Shown in pieces: positions 25,702 through 35,007 of a stretch of DNA of 64,000 nucleotides (position 1 is the stretch's first letter; each line of letters opens with the position of its first letter). The notes beneath the pieces are model-generated. The model saw nothing but the letters and a program-made list of their open reading frames with translations, searched no databases and had not been told where the DNA came from. The translations under genes were made by a program, and so were the position numbers. The DNA is from HGM12713 sp045593725 (lineage in GTDB: Bacteria; Bacillota; Clostridia; Oscillospirales; CAG-272): the NCBI GenBank assembly GCA_045593725.1, contig JAZNXE010000028.1, positions 13,762 to 77,761 of the forward strand. Reading direction: 5' to 3'.

Positions 25702-27471
25702 ATGGTTGAAGGAAAAATACTTAAGGTTTCCGGACCTTTGGTCATAGCGCAGGGAATGCGTGAGGCGAATATGTTTGACGTGGTAAGAGTAGGCGATAAG
25801 CGGCTTATCGGCGAAATTATCGAGATGCACGGAGATAAGGCGTCTATACAGGTTTACGAGGAAACGGCAGGACTTGGAAGAGGAGATAAGGTGGTATCCA
25901 CGGGTGCGCCCCTTTCGGTAGAGCTGGGTCCCGGTTTGCTTACTAATATTTACGACGGAATACAAAGACCCCTTGAGGCTATGCGTGCGCGTTGCGGCTC
26001 TAATATAACCAAGGGAATAGACGAGCCTGCTCTGGACAGACAGAGGCTGTGGCATTTTGAGGCGCAGAGGGAGTTTGGCGACAGAGTAAAGGCCGGTGAC
26101 GTTCTCGGTGTGGTTCAGGAGACCGAGGTGATTACGCACAAGATAATGGTTCCTCCCGGAAAGGACGGAACGGTGGTAGAGCTTCGCACGGGAGATTTTA
26201 AAATAACAGACCGCATAGGAAAGATAAAGTATGACGACGGCACTATGGAGGATATCTCCCTTATGCAGAAGTGGCCTGTCCGTGTATCTCGTCCTTATGC
26301 TCAAAAGCTTCCTCCCGTTGAGCCTATGATATCGGGACAGAGAGTTATAGACGCCCTTTTCCCCATAGCCAAGGGCGGAACTGCTTGCGTCCCCGGTCCC
26401 TTCGGCTCGGGAAAGACCGTGGTGCAGCATCAGCTTGCGAAGTGGAGTGACGTTGATATCGTGGTATATATCGGATGCGGAGAGCGCGGAAACGAGATGA
26501 CCGACGTTCTTCGTGAATTCCCCGAGCTTACCGACCCCCGCACGGGAAGGTCGCTTATGGAGCGTACCGTTCTTATCGCGAATACCTCCGATATGCCGGT
26601 TGCGGCGCGTGAGGCTTCTATATATACGGGTATCACCATAGCAGAGTATTACCGCGATATGGGCTACTCGGTAGCGGTTATCGCAGACTCTACCTCCCGT
26701 TGGGCAGAGGCTCTGCGCGAGATGTCGGGTCGCCTTGAGGAAATGCCGGGTGAGGAGGGTTATCCCGCATATCTTACCAGCCGTTTGGCTCAGTTCTATG
26801 AGAGAGCGGGTAAGGTAGTATGCCTTGGCTCTGATGCAAGACAGGGTGCGCTTTCGGCAATCGGTGCGGTATCTCCTCAGGGTGGAGATATATCCGAGCC
26901 TGTTACTCAGGCTACTCTTCGTATAGTAAAGGTGTTCTGGGGTCTTGATGCGTCCTTGGCTTACAGAAGACATTTTCCCGCTATAAACTGGCTTAACTCC
27001 TACTCGCTCTACCGCGACAGGCTGAGCGATTGGTTCGGCGAGAAGGTTTCTAAATCCTGGATGAAGAACACGGGTAGATTGCTCAAAATCCTTCAGGAGG
27101 AGAACGACCTTCAGGAGATAGTTAAGCTTGTTGGTATGGACGCCCTTTCGGCGGAGGACAGAATGACTCTGGAGCTTGCTCAGTCGATACGCGAGGACTT
27201 CTTGCAGCAGAGCGCCTTTGACGATAATGACAGCTATACCGAGCTTGAAAAGCAGGCGGCTCTCATTGAGCTTATATTCTCCTACGGAGATAAGGCGAGC
27301 AAGGCGGTAGCCGACGGGGCGGATATAGACAAGATATCCACTCTTCCCGTAAGAGAGAGGATAGGACGCGCGAAATCCGTGCCCTTTGCTGATTATAAGA
27401 GAGTTTATAAAGAGATAGACGAACAGCTTTCAAGAGAGCTTGACGCTCTTGTAGCAGATGCTAACGCTTGA
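25702..27471 (+). CDS. V-type ATPase catalytic subunit A
   Basis: 589 aa. The P-loop GPFGSGKT is at 232-239, followed by GCGERGNEMTDVL and the Walker-B region SVAVIADSTSRWAEALREMSGRLEEMPGEEGYPAYL. The non-homologous insertion typical of A subunits (about residues 110-190, PPGKDGTVVELRTGDF) is present. It hydrolyses or makes ATP at the A-B interfaces. Start ATG with GGAGG upstream. Confidence 0.97.
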   Translation: MVEGKILKVSGPLVIAQGMREANMFDVVRVGDKRLIGEIIEMHGDKASIQVYEETAGLGRGDKVVSTGAPLSVELGPGLLTNIYDGIQRPLEAMRARCGSNITKGIDEPALDRQRLWHFEAQREFGDRVKAGDVLGVVQETEVITHKIMVPPGKDGTVVELRTGDFKITDRIGKIKYDDGTMEDISLMQKWPVRVSRPYAQKLPPVEPMISGQRVIDALFPIAKGGTACVPGPFGSGKTVVQHQLAKWSDVDIVVYIGCGERGNEMTDVLREFPELTDPRTGRSLMERTVLIANTSDMPVAAREASIYTGITIAEYYRDMGYSVAVIADSTSRWAEALREMSGRLEEMPGEEGYPAYLTSRLAQFYERAGKVVCLGSDARQGALSAIGAVSPQGGDISEPVTQATLRIVKVFWGLDASLAYRRHFPAINWLNSYSLYRDRLSDWFGEKVSKSWMKNTGRLLKILQEENDLQEIVKLVGMDALSAEDRMTLELAQSIREDFLQQSAFDDNDSYTELEKQAALIELIFSYGDKASKAVADGADIDKISTLPVRERIGRAKSVPFADYKRVYKEIDEQLSRELDALVADANA

Positions 27472-27489
27472 TAAAGGAGGAGCTGCAAA

Positions 27490-28863
27490 ATGATTAGAGA
27501 ATACAGAACCATAGAAGAAGTAGCAGGTCCTCTGATGCTTGTAAAGCAGGTGGAGGGCGTTAAATACGACGAGCTTGGGGAGATAGAGCTTCCCAACGGT
27601 GACGTTCGCCGTTGCAGAGTTCTTGAGGTTAATGGCAGGGACGTGCTGGTACAGCTCTTTGAGTCCAGCGCGGGACTTAATCTTGCTAACAGCAAGGTGA
27701 GATTTACGGGACACGGCGTTGAGCTCCCCGTATCTCAGAATATGCTGGGACGTGTATTTAACGGAATGGGTGAGTCTATCGATGACGGCGCGAAGCTCAT
27801 ACCCGAAAAATCACTTGATATTAACGGAACGCCTATAAATCCCGCAGCGAGATATTACCCCTCTGAGTTTATTCAGACTGGCGTATCCACCATAGACGGA
27901 CTTAATACTCTGGTAAGAGGACAGAAGCTTCCTATATTCTCAGGCTCGGGTCTGCCCCACGCAAACCTCGCGGCTCAGATAGCAAGACAGGCAAAGGTTC
28001 GTAACTCCGACTCTAAGTTTGCCGTGGTTTTCGCTGCTATCGGTATCACCTTTGAGGAGGCGGATTTCTTTATCTCCGACTTCAAAAAGACGGGGGCTAT
28101 CGACCGTACGGTGCTGTTTATAAATCTGGCATCCGACCCTGCCATAGAGAGAATTTCCACTCCCCGTATGGCACTGACGGCGGCTGAATATTTAGCATTT
28201 GAGTGCGATATGCACGTTCTTGTAATAATGACCGATATCACCAACTACGCTGAGGCACTGCGTGAGGTGTCTGCCGCCCGTAAGGAGGTTCCCGGACGCC
28301 GTGGATATCCCGGATATCTCTACACCGACCTTGCTACAATGTATGAGAGAGCGGGAAGAAAGATGGGCTCGGAAGGCTCTATCACGATGATACCTATACT
28401 CACTATGCCCGAGGACGATAAGACCCACCCCATTCCCGACCTTACGGGATACATTACCGAGGGACAGATAATTCTTTCCCGTGAAATGTACAGAAAGGGA
28501 TATATGCCTCCCGTTGACGTGCTTCCCTCACTGTCAAGACTTAAGGATAAGGGAATAGGCGACGGCAAGACACGTGAGGACCACGCGGGCACGATGAACC
28601 AGCTCTTCTCAAGCTACGCGAGAGGTAAAGAGGCTAAGGAGCTTATGGTGGTGCTGGGTGAGGCGGCGCTTACTCCTATGGACAGACTGTACGCTAAGTT
28701 TGCCGACGAGTTTGAGGCAAGATATATCAATCAGGGCTTCTACGAGAACAGAAGCATTGAACAGACCCTTGACCTCGGCTGGGAGCTTTTGGCGATACTT
28801 CCAAAGAGCGAGATGAAGCGTATCAAGCCCGAATTTGTTGAGAAGTACTGGAAGGGCAACTGA
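27490..28863 (+). CDS. V-type ATPase regulatory subunit B
   Basis: 457 aa non-catalytic partner of subunit A. The P-loop position reads FSGSGLPHANLAAQI, lacking the GKT, as expected for B subunits. EVPGRRGYPGYLYTDLATMYERAG and SLSRLKDKGIG are further family signatures. It follows subunit A by 18 bases with AAAGGAGG before the ATG. Confidence 0.97.
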   Translation: MIREYRTIEEVAGPLMLVKQVEGVKYDELGEIELPNGDVRRCRVLEVNGRDVLVQLFESSAGLNLANSKVRFTGHGVELPVSQNMLGRVFNGMGESIDDGAKLIPEKSLDINGTPINPAARYYPSEFIQTGVSTIDGLNTLVRGQKLPIFSGSGLPHANLAAQIARQAKVRNSDSKFAVVFAAIGITFEEADFFISDFKKTGAIDRTVLFINLASDPAIERISTPRMALTAAEYLAFECDMHVLVIMTDITNYAEALREVSAARKEVPGRRGYPGYLYTDLATMYERAGRKMGSEGSITMIPILTMPEDDKTHPIPDLTGYITEGQIILSREMYRKGYMPPVDVLPSLSRLKDKGIGDGKTREDHAGTMNQLFSSYARGKEAKELMVVLGEAALTPMDRLYAKFADEFEARYINQGFYENRSIEQTLDLGWELLAILPKSEMKRIKPEFVEKYWKGN

Positions 28864-28894
28864 TAGGCACAAATAAACGAAAGGTCAGAAGGAC

Positions 28895-29566
28895 ATGGCA
28901 GAGATAAGAGTAAATCCTACCCGAATGGAGATGAAAAAGCTTCAGGGAAGATATACTACGGCGCGCCGCGGGCATAAGCTCCTCAAGGACAAGAGAGATG
29001 AGCTGATGAAGCAGTTTCTTGAGGTAGTCCGAGAGGACAAGGCACTGTGTGAGCGGGTAGAGGACGCTTTGGAGAAATATTATCGGGGATTTTCGGTGGC
29101 AAGCGCCTCGTCAAACCCGAGGATGATAGAGGAAGCTCTCATATCCCCCAAAAAAGAGTGTGGGGTTGAGGTTTCTTATAAAAATATGATGAGCGTCACA
29201 GTGCCAGAATTCGGGCTTGCGGCATCGGGAGAGGCTACAGCGGAGAGCTTTAATTACGGTTTGGCTTTCACCTCGGGTGAGCTTGACGTATCTCTACGTG
29301 AGCTTAATGGAATACTCGGTGACCTTCTGCGTATGGCGGAGCTTGAAAAGAAGGCTCAGCTTCTCGCAGAGGAGATAGAGAAAACACGACGCCGCGTAAA
29401 CGCGCTGGAGTATATTATGATGCCTCAATATCTTAAGGCTATTAAGTCTATTAAGATGAAGCTTGACGAAAACGAGCGTGGAAATACCACAAGGCTTATG
29501 AAGGTAAAGGATATGATGCTTAAGGCTCAAAGGCAGACCTCAAAGCCTGAGGATGATGAGGAATAA
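28895..29566 (+). CDS. V-type ATPase subunit D (central rotor)
   Basis: 223 aa, long helical rotor subunit. It opens EIRVNPTRMEMKKLQGRYTTARRGHKLLKDKRDELMKQF and later has RRRVNALEYIMMPQYLKAIKSIKMKLDENERG, both characteristic of NtpD/AtpD, with an acidic tail. It is the last gene of the operon, followed at once by a terminator. Confidence 0.95.
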   Translation: MAEIRVNPTRMEMKKLQGRYTTARRGHKLLKDKRDELMKQFLEVVREDKALCERVEDALEKYYRGFSVASASSNPRMIEEALISPKKECGVEVSYKNMMSVTVPEFGLAASGEATAESFNYGLAFTSGELDVSLRELNGILGDLLRMAELEKKAQLLAEEIEKTRRRVNALEYIMMPQYLKAIKSIKMKLDENERGNTTRLMKVKDMMLKAQRQTSKPEDDEE

Positions 29567-29576
29567 ACGAAGACAT

Positions 29577-29608
29577 AAAAAATCCGACAGGTGACTGTCG
29601 GATTTTTT
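29577..29608 (+). terminator. Terminator of the V-ATPase operon
   Basis: Perfect 14-base stem AAAAAATCCGACAG / CTGTCGGATTTTTT with a GTGA loop. Confidence 0.95.
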
Positions 29609-29616
29609 ATGTCAGG

Positions 29617-29652
29617 TAAAACAAAAGGGAACATCCCACGGATGTTCCCTTT
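29617..29652 (-). terminator. Terminator of rplJ-rplL
   Basis: Minus strand: stem AAAGGGAACATC / GATGTTCCCTTT (29652-29641 with 29635-29624), then TTTTGTTTT. Confidence 0.9.
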
Positions 29653-29676
29653 ATGTCTGCCTTAAGTAGAGTTAAA

Positions 29677-30054
29677 TTACTTAACCTCAACCTCAGCGCC
29701 AGCCTCTTCAAGAGCCTTCTTAACAGACTCAGCCTCGTCCTTAGCAACGCCTTCCTTGATTGTCTTAGGAGCGCTCTCAACGAGATCCTTTGCGTCCTTA
29801 AGTCCAAGACCTGTAAGCTCACGAACTACCTTGATAACGTTGAGCTTGCTTGCGCCTGCTGCCTTAAGAACTACGTCAAACTCGGTCTTCTCCTCAGCTG
29901 CTGCTGCGGGAGCTGCGCCTGCTGCAACTACGCCTACGGGAGCTGCTGCGGATACGCCAAATTCCTCCTCAACTGCCTTTACGAGGTCAGCGAGCTCAAT
30001 AATAGTGAGAGACTTTATCTCTTCAAGAATGTTTGTAATCTTTTCGGATGCCAT
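29677..30054 (-). CDS. rplL: 50S ribosomal protein L7/L12
   Basis: 125 aa stalk protein that recruits translational GTPases. The N-terminal dimerisation helix (KITNILEEIKSLTIIELADLVKAVEEEFGV) is followed by an Ala-rich hinge (VAAGAAPAAAAEEK) and the C-terminal domain with KTEFDVVLKAAG, KLNVIKVVRELTGLGLKDAKDLVE and KALEEAGAEVEVK. AAGGAGG precedes the ATG. It is the second gene of the rplJ-rplL unit. Confidence 0.98.
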   Translation of the reverse strand: MASEKITNILEEIKSLTIIELADLVKAVEEEFGVSAAAPVGVVAAGAAPAAAAEEKTEFDVVLKAAGASKLNVIKVVRELTGLGLKDAKDLVESAPKTIKEGVAKDEAESVKKALEEAGAEVEVK

Positions 30055-30149
30055 TTTTGTATTCCTCCTTAAATGGAATTAAATTAAATTTTTTTTGTTT
30101 GCGTTCTTACGCTGAAATTATGATACCTTTCGGTACAGTGTTGCAGGGC

Positions 30150-30695
30150 TTAAGCCTCTGCGGGAGCTTCTGCTGCTTCTTCTGTTGCAGCGGGAGCTGC
30201 TTCGCCGTCCTTGTCCACCACTGCCTGGAGAGCATATGCGAGACCGTAGAGAGGACTCTTGATGCTTCCGAGAAGCTTTGCAATGAGAACTTCCTTGGAA
30301 GGAATGTCAGCGAGGGTGTTAACGGTATTTGCGTCAACAACTGCGCCGTCAAGGTAACCTGCGAGTATCTGGAAGGACTCAACCTTCTCCGCATATTCCT
30401 TGAGAACCTTCGCGGGAGCAACGGGGTCTGTTGTTCCGATAGCGATAGCTGTCATACCCGTAAGGTACTGCTTCATATCGCCAAGTCCGACTTCATCACA
30501 AGCTCTGCCGGTGAGAGAATTCTTCATTACCATGTACTTAACGCCTGCTTCGCGAAGAGCCTTACGCATCTTTGTATCAGCGTCAACGGTGATACCCTGA
30601 TAGTTAACTACAACGCCTGCGGGAGAATTCTTGAGCTGCTCGGCAAGGTCTGCAACAATAGCCTGCTTTTGTTCGAGAATGGATTTGCTGGGCAT
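30150..30695 (-). CDS. rplJ: 50S ribosomal protein L10
   Basis: 181 aa protein that anchors the L7/L12 stalk to 23S rRNA. Recognisable segments are AEQLKNSPAGVVVNYQGITV, MRKALREAGVKYMVMKNSLTGRA and the C-terminal IPSKEVLIAKLLGSIKSPLYGLAYALQAV, followed by an Ala/Glu tail. I place the start at 30695, where AGGAGG is correctly spaced; upstream open frame lies within the leader RNA. In this family L10, as the L10-L12 complex, binds its own leader. Confidence 0.97.
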   Translation of the reverse strand: MPSKSILEQKQAIVADLAEQLKNSPAGVVVNYQGITVDADTKMRKALREAGVKYMVMKNSLTGRACDEVGLGDMKQYLTGMTAIAIGTTDPVAPAKVLKEYAEKVESFQILAGYLDGAVVDANTVNTLADIPSKEVLIAKLLGSIKSPLYGLAYALQAVVDKDGEAAPAATEEAAEAPAEA

Positions 30696-30858
30696 TTGTT
30701 TTACCTCCTGTTGAGAATAGCTGACAGCGGAAATAAAAAACTTCCTTCCGAAAGGGCGCAGCACCCCGAGGAAGAAAGATTACGAAAAAATATACGTTCT
30801 TTTTTCTCCTCGGCAGGAAAGCTTGCGCCTTTACGGGAACCTGCTGTCTTTGGATAAC
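30696..30858 (-). ncRNA. Ribosomal protein L10 leader with terminator-type switch
   Basis: Minus strand: AAAGACAGCAGG (30856-30845) and CCTGCCGAGGA (30817-30807) give the L10-binding helix typical of L10 leaders. CCGAGGA can also pair with TCCTCGG (about 30772-30766), while CTTCCT...AGGAAG (about 30774-30741) can fold into a stem running into six T's (30740-30735). The two are mutually exclusive, so binding of L10 would favour termination. Confidence 0.82.
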
Positions 30859-30864
30859 GGATAT

Positions 30865-30892
30865 ATTATACCACAAAAAAGAAGTTTGTCAA
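30865..30892 (-). promoter_or_regulatory. Promoter of rplJ-rplL
   Basis: Minus strand TTGACA (30892-30887), 16-base spacer, TATAAT (30870-30865). Confidence 0.85.
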
Positions 30893-30925
30893 TAGTTTTT
30901 TTGAAAATAAATAAATTTTTTATTT

Positions 30926-31474
30926 TTACTTGTCCGTAGGGTTGTTTTTCAGAACCCGTTGAGCGAACTCCACAAGTCTTTCGCGAAGCCAAAGAGGTTC
31001 TATTACCTTTATATCAGCTCCCGTGGACATAATTATTCCTATAAAAAGCTCAACGCTGGGGAACTCACAGCGATAGCGGTGGTGCGGTTCATCGGAAACT
31101 ATGAAGCCGCGGAGATTGAGAACGGTAATTCTGTCCTTTATTTCCAGTATGGCGGTATAGGGGAGCTGAAGCTGCATAACGGCGCGCTCGGCGTTCTGGG
31201 TGTCAAAATTGCGCATACCTCTCCACACGTCGTGGATATCCATATCATTTTCTGTTTCAAGAACCAGTGGAATCGAGTATTTTTCAGTATAGTAATAGCC
31301 CTTATGGAGGGGGGAATAGCGCATAGGCGCGCCAAGCTCTCGGCGCATATAATCCACGTCCCTTTGCGCCTGACGGGGAGATATGGAAAACTTGTCGGCC
31401 AGATGAGCGGCGTTGGGATAGCAATTCTCGGATATCATTTTATGAAGCCACTGTATGCGGTCGTTAGCGCTCAT
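30926..31474 (-). CDS. HTH/WYL-type transcriptional regulator
   Basis: 182 aa. A DeoR-like helix-turn-helix lies at about residues 18-50 (NAAHLADKFSISPRQAQRDVDYMRRELG, then APMRYSPLHKGYYYTE), the pattern of WYL-family regulators. The C-terminal part looks like a shortened WYL region ending with the usual 'G..IKVIEPLWLRERLVEFAQRVL' extension. The classical W-Y-L triad is not evident and the protein is shorter than the usual 300 aa. It may regulate the membrane protein whose stop lies 22 bases beyond its start, but that is only position. Confidence 0.75.
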   Translation of the reverse strand: MSANDRIQWLHKMISENCYPNAAHLADKFSISPRQAQRDVDYMRRELGAPMRYSPLHKGYYYTEKYSIPLVLETENDMDIHDVWRGMRNFDTQNAERAVMQLQLPYTAILEIKDRITVLNLRGFIVSDEPHHRYRCEFPSVELFIGIIMSTGADIKVIEPLWLRERLVEFAQRVLKNNPTDK

Positions 31475-31496
31475 ATCCTATCTCCTCTCTAAAGAT

Positions 31497-32378
31497 TTAT
31501 TCTTGGTCTGCGGAGCTTTCTTCATTGGAAAAGCCGTTGGCTTCCGCCTTATCCTGCTCCATAAGAAGGATTACCGCTCTTGTCACGGCGTAAATCAGGA
31601 CACCGAGAAGCACAAGCTCGGTTACTTTTATGGAATTATCCTCATAAGCTCCACACAGCTTTCCTATTATGGAAGGCAGGGTAGCAGAGAAAAGCGTGAG
31701 GATGGACACCGAGAGATAGCAGTAATAGCTCCTTTCCTTTGCCATTTTGCACATAGCGCGAAGCTCACCCACAGTGAGGAGAGCAGCGCCCACGTAGCCG
31801 AAATGGAGAAAGAGCTTGTCTGGGGAATTCATAGGCACTAAAAAGTCGGTGTAAGACTCCATCCAAGCCAGAGCAATCCAAAGAATAAAGCCGACTCCGC
31901 ACAGCACCGTGAAATTGCTTGTCTTCTTTGATATTACTAAGGAAATGAAGAATATAGCCGAAATTACGGTGGCGAAGAGCGCAAGCATCAGGTAAAAGAC
32001 TTCAAGGGCGGCAGAGGTTGCCTGCTTTGAGGACGCATACGTACCCGCTGTCTTTATTGCGTCGGGTATGGGCGCCGCGGCGAAAAATATCTGGCAGACA
32101 AGCATAAGGGCGGGTACAGCCGCAGTGTAACGCGCCCCAGCGCTTGGCTCACATACCTGCTCGTCCTTACATAGGATAAGGAAGGGAAGAAGTATAAAGC
32201 CTATGGCGGCAAGGGCGAAAAAGACGTTAGATATTATTGGAAGTATAGCTCCCGATGAATAATAGGATATCTCCTTGTCGTAGGCAAAGAGCACGCTCAT
32301 AAGTCGAAGGACCGCGCCCAGTAGTCCCCCTGTTAAAGATAAAATTAAAATTATACTGCGTTTGTTAGAAGAGTTCAT
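31497..32378 (-). CDS. Unrecognised polytopic membrane protein
   Basis: 293 aa with about eight predicted transmembrane helices (for example SIILILSLTGGLLGAVLRLM at the start, FFALAAIGFILLPFLIL, FYLMLALFATVISAIFFISL, and VLLGVLIYAVTRAVILLM near the end). Short loops, and an acidic C-terminal tail (SNEESSADQE). No transporter signature is visible and I do not recognise a family. It is directly followed on the same strand by the WYL-type regulator gene, and may be cotranscribed with it. Confidence 0.75.
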   Translation of the reverse strand: MNSSNKRSIILILSLTGGLLGAVLRLMSVLFAYDKEISYYSSGAILPIISNVFFALAAIGFILLPFLILCKDEQVCEPSAGARYTAAVPALMLVCQIFFAAAPIPDAIKTAGTYASSKQATSAALEVFYLMLALFATVISAIFFISLVISKKTSNFTVLCGVGFILWIALAWMESYTDFLVPMNSPDKLFLHFGYVGAALLTVGELRAMCKMAKERSYYCYLSVSILTLFSATLPSIIGKLCGAYEDNSIKVTELVLLGVLIYAVTRAVILLMEQDKAEANGFSNEESSADQE

Positions 32379-32464
32379 AGAAAGACTCCATATAAAAATA
32401 TATATATCCTATTATATACCGAATTTTTGAACGTGGTGTAAACAAAATAAAAAAAGTAAAAATA

Positions 32465-32514
32465 AGAGAGGTTGCTTCATTTGTTACACGGCTTGTTAAT
32501 GAAGCAGCCTCTCT
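32465..32514 (-). terminator. Terminator after clpC
   Basis: A 17-base stem (32465-32481 with 32498-32514, one mismatch) with a 16-base loop; on the minus strand it runs into TTATTTTTAC and further T's. Confidence 0.88.
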
Positions 32515-32517
32515 GTT

Positions 32518-34926
32518 TTATTCAAAGGAGAAGTCTATATTTTGTTCCTTGACGCTTATTTTTATGGGGCTGTGCCTGAGGTGCGGAAAATCCACTATGC
32601 GCTGCGACAGGGGAGTTTCTATTAAATCACGTATTTCTCTGCGTATGGGACGCGCCCCCATATCCTTATGGCGGGAAAAGCATCTTTGGGCTATAAGCGC
32701 GGATACCTCGGGTGTGACGGTAAGCATAATGCCCGACTCCGCCGCCTGCGCCTGCAGACGGTCGAGCAGCAGACCGCTTATTCTGCAAAGCTCGTTTTCG
32801 CCAAGCTCGGAAAAGAGTATTATCTCGTCTATCCTGCCTAAGAATTCGGGCTTAAAAAATTCCTTAAGCTTTTTGTGAGAGCGGAGGTCGCCGCTTTGTG
32901 GGGATGCGCTCTCAGAGAAGCCCAGAACGGCGCTTTTGCGTTCCCGAGATGTGATGAGATTAGAGGTCATTATTATGACCGTGCTTGTAAAGTCGGTCAC
33001 TCTTCCCGAGGAATCGGTGAGAACCCCGTCCTCAAGTATCTGGAGCAGAACGTGGAATACGTCGGGGTGGGCTTTTTCTATCTCATCAAGCAGTATTACC
33101 GAATAAGGGCGTCTGCGTACCTTTTCGGTAAGGATACCGCCCTCGCCGTAGCCTACGTATCCGGGGGGCGCGCCTATAAGCTTTGATACGCTATGCTTCT
33201 CCATATATTCCGACATATCCAGCCTGATAAGAGCATCCTTTTTGTCAAACAGCACCTTTGCCAAGGCTCGGCACAGCTCGGTCTTTCCCACTCCCGAGCT
33301 GCCCAAAAATAGGAACGAGCCTGTGGGACGGCGCGGGTCGCATATTCCGCTCCTTCCTCTGCGGATAGCGCCTGCCACGGCGCTTACGGCGGCATCCTGA
33401 CCTATTATATATTCCGACAGAGCTTCTTCTATGCGTGAAAGCCTACCGTCATCCGAATCGCTTATGCTTTGCGTAGGAATGCCCGTTTGCTCACTGACCA
33501 CAGCGGCTATATGCTCGGCGGTGAGGGTGGGGCAGGTGGGGAGCACCCGCTCTAAGGTAATGACGGGAGAGCTTGTCATAAGAGAATGCTCCTGTGCCGA
33601 TATCCTTGAGGCTTCGTCGAAATCTCCTCTTTTTACAGCTTCCTCCTTTCTGCGCTCCGAGGAATCACAGAGGTCGGGGACAGAGGCGCAAAGTGTGGAG
33701 AGCCTGAGCCTTGCCGCCGCTTCGTCTATAAGGTCTATTGCCTTATCGGGAAGAAATCTGTCGTGTATATAGCGCACCGATAATCTTACAGCTTCCTGTA
33801 TAGCGCTGTCGCTTATCTGTATATTGTGATGCCTTTCGTATCTGTCCTTAAGACCGGAGAGTATCGTTATGGCTTCTTCCTGAGAGGGTTCCTCCAGCCT
33901 TATGGGCTGGAAGCGCCGCTCAAGGGCGCTGTCCTTTTCTATGTGGGAGCGATATTCCGCGGGAGTGGTAGCGCCTATCATCCGTATCTCTCCCCGTGAT
34001 AGGGCGGGCTTGAGGATATTGGATGCGTCGATAGCTCCCTCCGCCGCTCCCGCGCCAACCATAATGTGCATTTCGTCAACGAAAAGGATGACAGAGGGAT
34101 CTGCCTTAACCTCCTCTATAACACCCTTTATTCTGTCCTCAAATTCTCCTCTGAATTTAGCTCCGGCTATCATAGAGGATATGTCAAGGGTTATTATCCT
34201 TTTGTCCGACAGCTCCGCGGGGACGTTCCCTGTGACGATACGCTGAGCCAGACCCTCCACTACCGCGGTTTTGCCAACCCCCGGTTCGCCTATAAGGCAG
34301 GGATTGTTCTTTGTTCTGCGGCAGAGTATGCGTATAAGCCGCTCGCTTTCGGTATCACGGCAGAGCACAGGGTCGGTCTTTCCGTCGCGGGCAAGCTCGG
34401 TAAGGTCTTTTCCGTATGACAGAAGAACACTTTTCTTGCCCTTTTTTGCCTGTTCGTCCGCACGGACCGAGCTTTCCTTGACACGTGAGGGGGTACTGCC
34501 AAGATACGCCGAAAGGTCTGCCTTTAATTCTGATATGGATATACCGCTCATCTCCAGTAGGCGGAAAGCCACGCAATCGCGGCGGTTCAGCAGAGCTATG
34601 AGCAAATGCTCAGTACCGACGTATCTTATTCCGTTCTTTTCCGCTTCCTTGGCTGCGTTCTCGATTATCAAGTGCAGCCGCGGTGTCATATCCTTTGAGC
34701 CTATGTCGCTTTGTGAGCCGATCCCCATGTAGTCGCTTATGCTCTTTCTCAGCTTTGCCTCGTTTGCTCCTCTGAGGGTGAGTATGCGCGCGGCAATGCT
34801 TTCTTTTTGTTGTATAAGCCCGAGCAGAAGATGCTCTGTGCCGATATAGCTGTGCCCAAGCTCCTCTGCCGCTTCGAGGGCAGAGGATAGAGCGTCTTGG
34901 GCCTTTTGGGTGAATTTATTAACCAT
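32518..34926 (-). CDS. clpC: ATP-dependent Clp protease ATP-binding subunit ClpC
   Basis: 802 aa Hsp100 unfoldase feeding ClpP. Two Clp-N repeats fill residues 1-140 (FTQKAQDALSSALEAAEELGHSYIGTEHLLLGL and RYVGTEHLLIALL). AAA domain 1 has P-loop GEPGVGKT at 213-220 and VDEMHIMVGAG; a short middle domain follows near 400-450; AAA domain 2 has GSSGVGKT and VILLDEIEKAHPDVF, then the D2-small domain. The short middle domain and size indicate ClpC rather than ClpB. ClpC needs adaptors such as MecA to assemble; a MecA-like gene lies 2.5 kb upstream on the same strand. No CtsR box was recognised. Confidence 0.93.
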   Translation of the reverse strand: MVNKFTQKAQDALSSALEAAEELGHSYIGTEHLLLGLIQQKESIAARILTLRGANEAKLRKSISDYMGIGSQSDIGSKDMTPRLHLIIENAAKEAEKNGIRYVGTEHLLIALLNRRDCVAFRLLEMSGISISELKADLSAYLGSTPSRVKESSVRADEQAKKGKKSVLLSYGKDLTELARDGKTDPVLCRDTESERLIRILCRRTKNNPCLIGEPGVGKTAVVEGLAQRIVTGNVPAELSDKRIITLDISSMIAGAKFRGEFEDRIKGVIEEVKADPSVILFVDEMHIMVGAGAAEGAIDASNILKPALSRGEIRMIGATTPAEYRSHIEKDSALERRFQPIRLEEPSQEEAITILSGLKDRYERHHNIQISDSAIQEAVRLSVRYIHDRFLPDKAIDLIDEAAARLRLSTLCASVPDLCDSSERRKEEAVKRGDFDEASRISAQEHSLMTSSPVITLERVLPTCPTLTAEHIAAVVSEQTGIPTQSISDSDDGRLSRIEEALSEYIIGQDAAVSAVAGAIRRGRSGICDPRRPTGSFLFLGSSGVGKTELCRALAKVLFDKKDALIRLDMSEYMEKHSVSKLIGAPPGYVGYGEGGILTEKVRRRPYSVILLDEIEKAHPDVFHVLLQILEDGVLTDSSGRVTDFTSTVIIMTSNLITSRERKSAVLGFSESASPQSGDLRSHKKLKEFFKPEFLGRIDEIILFSELGENELCRISGLLLDRLQAQAAESGIMLTVTPEVSALIAQRCFSRHKDMGARPIRREIRDLIETPLSQRIVDFPHLRHSPIKISVKEQNIDFSFE

Positions 34927-35007
34927 AGGAACCTTCTTTTTTTATTTTATCTTTCTTTAAGGATTATAGACACAAGTGGGTCGTGCTTATGCTGTTATAT
35001 TAAAATT